From the NCBI RefSeq assembly GCF_007475525.1, contig NZ_CP037899.1:1674001-1738000 (forward strand): a stretch of DNA of 64,000 nt. The letters run 5' to 3'. The notes below the pieces were generated by a model. The model made no database searches, was not told the origin of the DNA, and saw nothing but the letters and a program-made list of their open reading frames with translations. The position numbers and the translations under genes were made by a program. Shown piece after piece: positions 55,860-64,000 of the stretch; the first letter of the stretch is position 1; every line of letters starts with the position of its first letter. The stretch comes from Methylacidiphilum kamchatkense Kam1. Lineage in GTDB: Bacteria; Verrucomicrobiota; Verrucomicrobiia; Methylacidiphilales; Methylacidiphilaceae.

Positions 55860-57316
55860 ACTTATTCGAATACACAATCTCAGAACTCCGCAGGCTGCTT
55901 CGTCGCAAAGAACTCAGTCCAACCGAAGTCACCGAAGCGCTATTCTCAAGAATAGCTGAGGTGGAACCTAAGATCAATGCCTACAATTATCTAAACCATG
56001 AAAGAGCCATTGAAAGAGCAAAAACCGTCCACGTCGATCTCCCATTAGGTGGCATTCCTATTGCCATCAAAGATAATATCAACGTAAGAGCTGAACCCTG
56101 CCGGTGTGCCTCTAAAATTTTGGAAGGCTACCTTGCGCCTTATAATGCAACCGTCATCGAGAAACTCACAAAAGCGGGTGCTATCCTAGTGGGCAGAACG
56201 AACATGGACGAATTTGCCATGGGCTCTTCCACTGAAAATTCTGCTACGGGGCTAACCAAAAATCCTTGGGATTTGCAAAGGGTGCCTGGAGGTAGCAGTG
56301 GCGGTTCTGCAGCAGCCGTAGCTTCGCACGAAGCTTTTTGTGCCCTAGGAAGTGACACGGGAGGATCGATACGTCAACCCGCCTCTTTTTGCGGCTGCGT
56401 GGGACTAAAACCCACCTATGGCCGAGTCTCACGCTATGGGCTAACTGCCTTTGCTTCTAGTTTAGACCAGATTGGCCCCTTAACCAAAACGGTCGAAGAC
56501 GCAGCTCTTTTACTAGAAGTAATCTCAGGCTTTGATCCGAATGATAACACTTCAGAAAAGATGCCGGTACCTCGTTTTTCTGAGCTCCTAGAGACACTCT
56601 CTCTTAAAAATATGGTTTTAGGGGTCCCTAAAGAATACTTTATTGAAGGCATAGATGGGGAAGTTCGAGAGGCTATCAATAAAGCCATCGCGCATTTTGA
56701 ATCTCTTGGGGCAAAAATCGAAGAAGTTTCCCTGCCACACACACCGTATGCCGTAGCTACTTATTATATTCTGGCTACTGCTGAAGCCTCCGCTAATCTT
56801 GCGAGATTCGATGGCATCCGTTACGGGAGACGAGCAAAGCACTATGAAGACCTTCTTGATTACTATGGGAAAACACGAGATGAGGGGTTTGGCTCGGAAG
56901 TCAAAAGAAGAATTTTGCTTGGAACCTACGTGCTAAGCTCTGGCTATTACGATGCGTATTATCTGCGTGCCCTAAAAGTCAAAGAAAAGATCAAGCAGGA
57001 CTTTTCGTCTGTTTTCAAAAAATGCCAAGCCCTTTTAACGCCTACCTCTCCTTTTTGTGCTTTTCGAATCGGAGAAAAATCTAACGATCCTTTGCAAATG
57101 TATCTAGCTGATATATTTACTATTGCTGTGAATCTGGCTGGGATCTGTGGACTTTCCATTCCCTGTGGTCAATCCACAGAGGGGCTACCGATTGGATTGC
57201 AAATCATTGGCCCAGCTTGGAAAGAGGAAGTTATTCTTGCCATTGGCCATCTGTATCAAAAATCTACTGGATGGAAGCCACCCATCCCGCCCTTGGGGAA
57301 AAACGTAATTGAATGA
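55856..57316 (+). CDS. gatA: Asp/Glu-tRNA amidotransferase subunit A
   Basis: 486 residues from GTG 55,856. The amidase signature is complete: GIPIAIKDNINV (Lys), VPGGSSGGSAAAVASHEAF (cis-Ser) and LGSDTGGSIRQPASFCG (nucleophile Ser). It has KPTYGRVSRYGLTAFASSLD, the GatA-specific stretch, unlike the catabolic amidase at 25,718. It releases ammonia from glutamine for transfer to misacylated tRNA, through GatB. Second gene of gatC-gatA-gatB. Confidence 0.94.
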   Translation: MNLFEYTISELRRLLRRKELSPTEVTEALFSRIAEVEPKINAYNYLNHERAIERAKTVHVDLPLGGIPIAIKDNINVRAEPCRCASKILEGYLAPYNATVIEKLTKAGAILVGRTNMDEFAMGSSTENSATGLTKNPWDLQRVPGGSSGGSAAAVASHEAFCALGSDTGGSIRQPASFCGCVGLKPTYGRVSRYGLTAFASSLDQIGPLTKTVEDAALLLEVISGFDPNDNTSEKMPVPRFSELLETLSLKNMVLGVPKEYFIEGIDGEVREAINKAIAHFESLGAKIEEVSLPHTPYAVATYYILATAEASANLARFDGIRYGRRAKHYEDLLDYYGKTRDEGFGSEVKRRILLGTYVLSSGYYDAYYLRALKVKEKIKQDFSSVFKKCQALLTPTSPFCAFRIGEKSNDPLQMYLADIFTIAVNLAGICGLSIPCGQSTEGLPIGLQIIGPAWKEEVILAIGHLYQKSTGWKPPIPPLGKNVIE

Positions 57317-57372
57317 ATACTCTATAGAAAGCATTTTATTTTCAAACGAATCGAAGAAAAAACTATTACGTT

Positions 57373-58830
57373 ATGGAATACGAAGCAATCATCGGACTTG
57401 AAGTCCACGTCCAGTTAAAAACGCAGACAAAACTTTTTTGTGGCTGCCCCATAGAATATGGAGCCTTACCCAACAGCCGAGTTTGTCCTATCTGCTTGGG
57501 ACTGCCCGGTGCCCTCCCTTCTCCGAATAAGCAAGCCATCATTCTTACGATCCAAACTGGGCTTATGCTTGGATCCGAAATCGCTTCCAGAGGGAAATTC
57601 GACAGAAAAAATTACTTTTATCCCGACATGCCCAAAAATTATCAGATTTCGCAATATGATCAGCCTTTATGTAAGGGTGGAGCTGTCCAGTTATATCCAC
57701 TTGCTTTTCCTAAAGACGCACAAAAAGATCCCCAGGCTCAGTCCCGGAAAAAAATCAGGCTGGTAAGGATTCATCTTGAGGAAGACGTTGGAAAATCTTT
57801 CCATTTTGAAGACTATAGCGGCATTGATTTTAACCGAGCAGGAACCCCATTGATGGAAATCGTATCGGAAGCGGATATAAGAAGCCCTGAAGAAGCTTTC
57901 GCCTATCTAACAGCCCTTCGCCAAATATTGAGATACGGGAACGTGAGCGACTGTGATATGGAAAAAGGCCAGCTTCGCTGCGACGTGAACGTCAGCGTCA
58001 AGCCAATCGGAGAGGAAAAATGGGGAACCAAATGCGAGATCAAAAATCTCAATAGCATCAGTGCGGTTCGAAAGGCTTTAAAGTATGAAATCCAAAGACA
58101 AATCCATACCTTACAACTCGGGGGCGAAATATCACAGGAAACTCTGCGTTGGGATGATCTGAAAGGGCAAACCTTCCCTATGCGAACTAAAGAATATGCC
58201 CATGATTATAGATATTTTCCAGATCCAGATCTGTTGACTATACTGACTGAAGGAGAACTCATCGAGGAAGCTCAAAAACGAATCCCTGAATTACCAGAAG
58301 AAAAAAAACAAAGGCTTTCTCAAAGCTATGGCCTCACAGAGTATCAAGCCAGTGTATTGGCGGCGGATCCTCAGCTAGCTGACTATTTCGAAAAAGCAGC
58401 TGCTCAATCCGCAAATAAAGTCTCAGTAGCCAATTTTCTAATTAACGATTATCTAGCTGTAGCCTCAGAATCAGAAACAACTATTCCCATTCCACCGGAA
58501 TATTTTTCGGAGCTATCCAACCTCGTCGATCAAGGCAAGCTTCACATGAAGCAAGCTAAAGAAATTGTTAAACTAATGGTTACTGAAAAGAAAAGCCCGA
58601 CCCTTATCGTTCAGGAAAAAGGGTTAGGTCAAATCACCAGTCTGGATACCCTCGATGCGATCTGCCAAGAGGCCATCGAAGCAAATCCTAAAAGTGTAGC
58701 TGATTACCGCTCTGGGAAAACCGCAGCCATTAATGCCATCAAAGGCTACGTCATGAAAAAGACAAAAGGACAAGCCAATCCGCAAATTGTCCATGAGCTT
58801 TTGGAAAAGAAATTAAACGCATTAGGCTGA
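57373..58830 (+). CDS. gatB: Asp/Glu-tRNA amidotransferase subunit B
   Basis: 485 residues. YEAIIGLEVHVQLKTQTKLF begins the kinase-like domain, CGCPIEYGALPNSRVCPICLG carries the zinc-binding cysteines, and RKNYFYPDMPKNYQISQYDQ and DFNRAGTPLMEIVSE are hallmark motifs. The C-terminal YqeY-like tail ends with VGxVMK-like GYVMKKTKGQANP. It binds misacylated tRNA and amidates the Asp or Glu using ammonia from GatA. It lies 56 bases after gatA. Confidence 0.95.
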   Translation: MEYEAIIGLEVHVQLKTQTKLFCGCPIEYGALPNSRVCPICLGLPGALPSPNKQAIILTIQTGLMLGSEIASRGKFDRKNYFYPDMPKNYQISQYDQPLCKGGAVQLYPLAFPKDAQKDPQAQSRKKIRLVRIHLEEDVGKSFHFEDYSGIDFNRAGTPLMEIVSEADIRSPEEAFAYLTALRQILRYGNVSDCDMEKGQLRCDVNVSVKPIGEEKWGTKCEIKNLNSISAVRKALKYEIQRQIHTLQLGGEISQETLRWDDLKGQTFPMRTKEYAHDYRYFPDPDLLTILTEGELIEEAQKRIPELPEEKKQRLSQSYGLTEYQASVLAADPQLADYFEKAAAQSANKVSVANFLINDYLAVASESETTIPIPPEYFSELSNLVDQGKLHMKQAKEIVKLMVTEKKSPTLIVQEKGLGQITSLDTLDAICQEAIEANPKSVADYRSGKTAAINAIKGYVMKKTKGQANPQIVHELLEKKLNALG

Positions 58831-58880
58831 TTGCTTAGATTAAGATTGGGTTTTTGAAAAAGATTAAGAAGATGTGTCCC

Positions 58881-60659
58881 TTAGCCTAACCGCGCTTTTC
58901 CTGATTCTAATTCAGAGATGACGGCAGCAAGTAACCATCCTTTTTTTTCTAATAAGGCAATAGCGGTCGATTCGTCCAATCCATAAAGATGCATTAGAAT
59001 GCGGAGCGAACGATACCGCAATTTCATGCTTTTAGGTTGCAGATTGATCATCAAATTATCTTTAACCTTGCCGGTACGGATCATGGCAATCGTGCTTAAC
59101 ATATTCAAGACGATTTTCGTGGCTGTCCCCGCCTTCAGTCTGGTGGATCCAGCAATAATCTCAGGTCCCGTTGGCAGATCGATCGCTAAGTCAGCGAAAG
59201 GACAAGGCGGCCGAGAGGGATTGCAGCTTAATAGTAAGGTTTTAGCCCCAATTGTTTTAGCAGCTTGTAGTGCAGAAAGGACAAAAGGGGTCCTCCCACT
59301 GGCCGTTATCCCACAAACCATGTCCTTACTGCTAACCCCACGGTTCAAAACGCTCTTAAAACCCTCCGTACTACTGTCTTCTATGCCTTCCATACTGCGC
59401 CAAAGGGCATCGGCCCCACCAGCCATGATCGCTTGGACCAGTTCAGGGGAAACGTTGAATGTCGGGGGCATTTCGCTAGCATCCAAGGCGCCCAGTCTGC
59501 CGCTTGTTCCTGCACCCACATAAAAGAGCCGGCCTCCTTTTTCTAGTATCGAGCTGGTGGCGGCTGCAGCCTCAGCAATCTCGCGGCGGCATTTTTCCAA
59601 AGCCTGCTGGACAAAGGTCTCTTCAGATATAAACAGATCCACAAGTTCTGGAATCGATTTTTTCTCCAAAGCAGCAGAACGAGGATTTCTTTCTTCGGTC
59701 ATAGACCGGTCTAAGGCTTCTCGCTGCGTTTTATCCGGAAGAACATTTTCCATACTCCTTTGGTAAACAGGAGCAGCGTACCCCAGGAGGCGTATGGCTC
59801 CCAAAGGTCCAGGAGTCGTGCATACGAAACACTCCGAAAAAGAAAGCAATTTTTTCAGTTGGCTTTGGAAAAGAGTAGTATAAAAAGAAGAATTTTCAAA
59901 AAGCCCTCCTACCAGAGCGATCCTTGGATTGTTTAAGCCCAACCTTCTGGCAACTATCTGCACCCTTAAGCCAAGCATAGAGGCTTCTCTATTAACTATT
60001 TCAAAGGAGCTCTCCTCTCCATTTTCTGCCATGCTCAGCACAATGGGAGCAAAAGAGGCTATAAAATCCTTTTTTCCAAAAGAAGGCAACACATAGGAAA
60101 GGAAATCATCCAGATCATTCCTACAACTATGCCTAAGGAAAGCCTGCCCCAGAGCTGAAACGTTTTTAGTAAGATCATACTCTAAATAGATTCTTTCTAG
60201 TCCTTCCCTTCCTATTCTATAACCACTTCCTGGATCCCCAAGCTGTCCCCAGCCTCCAGCCTTTTCCCATATCCCAGCCTTATAGCCGATAACATTGGAG
60301 CCCGTTCCAGCGATTACTAATATCCCTTCTTGCCCCGGTTCAAAAGCTCTCGCATAGGCTGTACGGGTATCTTCAGCGACTATGACTTTTATGGACTCAG
60401 GCCAAACCGATCTAATACTTTCCTCGAGGATTTGTTTTTCTTTTTCCGAATGGCAGCCAGCAAATCCAGCACCTATTTGCTCAATCTCGACTCGAGCTTT
60501 TTCTTTTATGGATTGGAAAAGAGAAACCAACTCTCTTGTCGTCAATAGATGTACATTGCCCACTCCCTCGCTTCCCTTGGCTACAATTTCTCCTTGCTCC
60601 TCCAGGACCATCCATCGAGTATGGGTGCCTCCACCCTCTATGCCTAACAATCTGCCCAT
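58881..60659 (-). CDS. murQ: Sugar kinase - MurNAc-6-phosphate etherase fusion
   Basis: A 592-residue two-domain protein. Residues 1 to ~300: a BadF/BcrA-type ASKHA kinase (LLGIEGGGTHTRWMVLEEQG at the start, ILVIAGTGSNVIGYKAG in the middle, RIALVGGLFENS), as in GlcNAc kinases and MurK. Residues about 316-592: a SIS-domain MurNAc-6-P etherase (RNPRSAALEKKSIPELV, GGRLFYVGAGTSGRLGALDA, SEMPPTFNVSPE, GIEDSSTEG, IAGSTRLKAGTATKIVLNML), with both catalytic Glu-containing motifs present. Together it could phosphorylate MurNAc (or GlcNAc) and convert MurNAc-6-P to GlcNAc-6-P in peptidoglycan recycling. Divergent from ligA with a 19-base gap. Confidence 0.92.
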   Translation of the reverse strand: MGRLLGIEGGGTHTRWMVLEEQGEIVAKGSEGVGNVHLLTTRELVSLFQSIKEKARVEIEQIGAGFAGCHSEKEKQILEESIRSVWPESIKVIVAEDTRTAYARAFEPGQEGILVIAGTGSNVIGYKAGIWEKAGGWGQLGDPGSGYRIGREGLERIYLEYDLTKNVSALGQAFLRHSCRNDLDDFLSYVLPSFGKKDFIASFAPIVLSMAENGEESSFEIVNREASMLGLRVQIVARRLGLNNPRIALVGGLFENSSFYTTLFQSQLKKLLSFSECFVCTTPGPLGAIRLLGYAAPVYQRSMENVLPDKTQREALDRSMTEERNPRSAALEKKSIPELVDLFISEETFVQQALEKCRREIAEAAAATSSILEKGGRLFYVGAGTSGRLGALDASEMPPTFNVSPELVQAIMAGGADALWRSMEGIEDSSTEGFKSVLNRGVSSKDMVCGITASGRTPFVLSALQAAKTIGAKTLLLSCNPSRPPCPFADLAIDLPTGPEIIAGSTRLKAGTATKIVLNMLSTIAMIRTGKVKDNLMINLQPKSMKLRYRSLRILMHLYGLDESTAIALLEKKGWLLAAVISELESGKARLG

Positions 60660-60678
60660 TCTTTCTATTTTATATTGA

Positions 60679-62862
<2,184 letters not shown>

Positions 62863-62879
62863 ATAGTCAAAATGAAAAG

Positions 62880-63557
62880 ATGACAATGATATTCTTTGAT
62901 TCTTATTTTGATTGGACCAAAAAATTCAACCGAAGATGGAGGCTTGTCCCTCTTTTTTTCTTTCTACTTTTCCTCCTTCTTTTTTTCTTTTCTTCGGCTC
63001 CTCTTTTTTCTCAAGACGATCAGAATGCAGAGACTCCAACGATTGCAAAAAAACTGGAAGGTGAAGAAGAAAGGAAAAAGCTGCTAAGAGCAGCCGATAT
63101 CCTCGATCAATTAGAGCAAAATGTTGAAGCAAATTCCTTCAATATCCAAGCCATTAAAGAGGAAATACGGAAATTAAAAGAGCAAGTCAACTCTTTGGAA
63201 AAGGATATTGAAAAAATAAAAATTGCTACATCAAAAGAGCGTTTATCCCCTTCCAATCCTAAAAAAAACAATGCGATAGGCTCAGAAAAGACCCATAGAG
63301 GGGCAACGACTCAACTGGTAGAAAAAGGATACTATTATGTGGTGAAAAAAAATGACACGCTCGAGAGCATTGCCGATGCCTATCGGAAAAGTGGGGTGAA
63401 TGTAACAGTAGAGGATATACGTAAATCCAATAATCTCTCCTCTCACTCTCCGCTTGAAGTTGGAAGCAAACTGTTCATTCCCAAAAAAGAAACAAAACCA
63501 GTCCAATCCGCCACTCCCTCTTCCCCCACTCCCAAAGAGGGGACCACTATCGAATAA
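62880..63557 (+). CDS. LysM-domain protein with membrane anchor and coiled coil
   Basis: About 225 residues from ATG 62,880 (an overlapping TTG at 62,859 is possible). A basic start and one strongly hydrophobic segment (LVPLFFFLLFLLLFFFSSA) form an anchor or signal. A charged coiled coil (DILDQLEQNVEANSFNIQAI, then KLKEQVNSLEKDIEKIK) follows. A LysM domain near residues 160-205 (YYVVKKNDTLESIADAY, with IRKSNNLSSHSPLEVGSKLF) binds peptidoglycan, and a Ser/Pro-rich tail ends it. A cell-wall-binding envelope protein. It starts at the end of ligA, so it is probably co-transcribed. Confidence 0.85.
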   Translation: MTMIFFDSYFDWTKKFNRRWRLVPLFFFLLFLLLFFFSSAPLFSQDDQNAETPTIAKKLEGEEERKKLLRAADILDQLEQNVEANSFNIQAIKEEIRKLKEQVNSLEKDIEKIKIATSKERLSPSNPKKNNAIGSEKTHRGATTQLVEKGYYYVVKKNDTLESIADAYRKSGVNVTVEDIRKSNNLSSHSPLEVGSKLFIPKKETKPVQSATPSSPTPKEGTTIE

Positions 63558-63639
63558 ATCTAGTCTGCTTGCAAAAAATGTCGCTTAGACAAGGCAAAGC
63601 ATTTCACCTATGACTTTAAAATGCCGGGAAGAGATCCTC

Positions 63640-64000
63640 TCATATCGTCTTTTGAATCCATTTAGAGGCTTTACGAACGGCTTTTTTCCAATAACGAAGC
63701 TCCTTTTGTCTTTCCAAAGAAGATAGGGTCGGTACCCATTCTTTCTTTTTTTTCCACCATTGGCCTAGTTGCTCAAAATCATTAAACAGGCCTCCAGCTA
63801 AGCCGGTGATAAATGCCGCTCCCATTGCCGTTGTTTCACTATTTTCAGGAGCTAAAATTTTTCTATTCAATATATCCGCTTGGAACTGCATAAACCGTTC
63901 ATTTTTTACCATACCCCCATCTACTTTCAGTTCCTGCATCTTCCTGCCGCATGCCTTTTGCATCCCCTCAAAAAGGTCTCTCACTTGAAAAGCGGTTGCC
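63640..64000 (-). CDS. glpK: Glycerol kinase, C-terminal part (runs off window)
   Basis: The frame is open to the window edge and reads ATAFQVRDLFEGMQKACGRK, then MQELKVDGGMVKNERFMQFQ, ADILNRKILAPENSETTAMG and AAFITGLAGGLFNDFEQLGQ. This is the C-terminal FGGY domain of glycerol kinase, with the VDGGM motif contacting ADP. The tail ends KKAVRKASKWIQKTI. It phosphorylates glycerol to glycerol-3-phosphate. Only about 120 residues are visible; the N-terminal three quarters are outside. Confidence 0.88.
   Translation of the reverse strand, partial: ATAFQVRDLFEGMQKACGRKMQELKVDGGMVKNERFMQFQADILNRKILAPENSETTAMGAAFITGLAGGLFNDFEQLGQWWKKKKEWVPTLSSLERQKELRYWKKAVRKASKWIQKTI

Overview
The window looks like a chromosomal segment from an acidophilic methanotroph of the Verrucomicrobiota, most likely Methylacidiphilum or a close relative. 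This is an inference, because no rRNA is present. It rests on the moderate-to-low GC, adjacent Calvin-cycle genes for fructose-1,6-bisphosphatase and phosphoribulokinase, a type-3 prolyl-tRNA synthetase, and the general gene mix. I saw no tRNA, rRNA, CRISPR array or intact insertion sequence.

Layout. (1) 1-13,600 is a decaying surface-glycan locus. It holds very AT-rich glycosyltransferases (GT4, GT61, GT2), several SAM methyltransferases, a WcaF-like acetyltransferase and a TolC-family protein. Many genes are frameshifted or cut. Two stretches are duplicated: 8,623-9,244 recurs at 3,610-4,233 and 12,175-12,719 recurs at 4,301-4,844, so 3.6-4.85 kb is a chimera of two local copies. (2) 13.6-19 kb carries an FAD oxidoreductase, a class 3 lipase, a TonB-type protein split at an A AAA AAG heptamer, and a cupin. 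(3) 19.1-23.6 kb is a minus-strand pair: a winged-helix-like protein followed by a very large protein that joins an AAA ATPase, a RecB/Cas4-type PD-(D/E)XK nuclease and an FtsK/HerA motor. The motor is split into two overlapping frames. This is the best candidate for an undescribed, probably defence-related, system. (4) 23.9-35 kb is mixed accessory content: a broken FkbM methyltransferase, a zincin-like protein, an amidase, cyanase, DUF6607, DUF2971, a tandem GNA1162-like lipoprotein-family protein, a TPR protein and DUF488. (5) 35.6-40.9 kb is a compact reductive pyrimidine degradation operon (preT-preA-hydA-amidohydrolase). (6) 41-48 kb has a double TonB-C protein, an S9 peptidase, a CapA-like protein, a TauE-type permease, and fbp-prk. 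(7) 48.4-53.6 kb is a TolC-RND-DUF2892 efflux operon closed by a strong terminator. (8) 53.9-64 kb is housekeeping: proS, gatCAB, a sugar kinase-MurQ fusion, ligA, a LysM protein and the end of glpK.

Caution: proS, normally essential, is also interrupted by a one-base indel in a G5/C5 run, and other breaks sit in A7, T9 and C6 runs. Part of the apparent gene decay, especially outside the first 13 kb, may therefore be homopolymer error in the assembly. The glycan locus is different: it also shows duplications, truncations and several independent lesions per gene, so real decay there is well supported.
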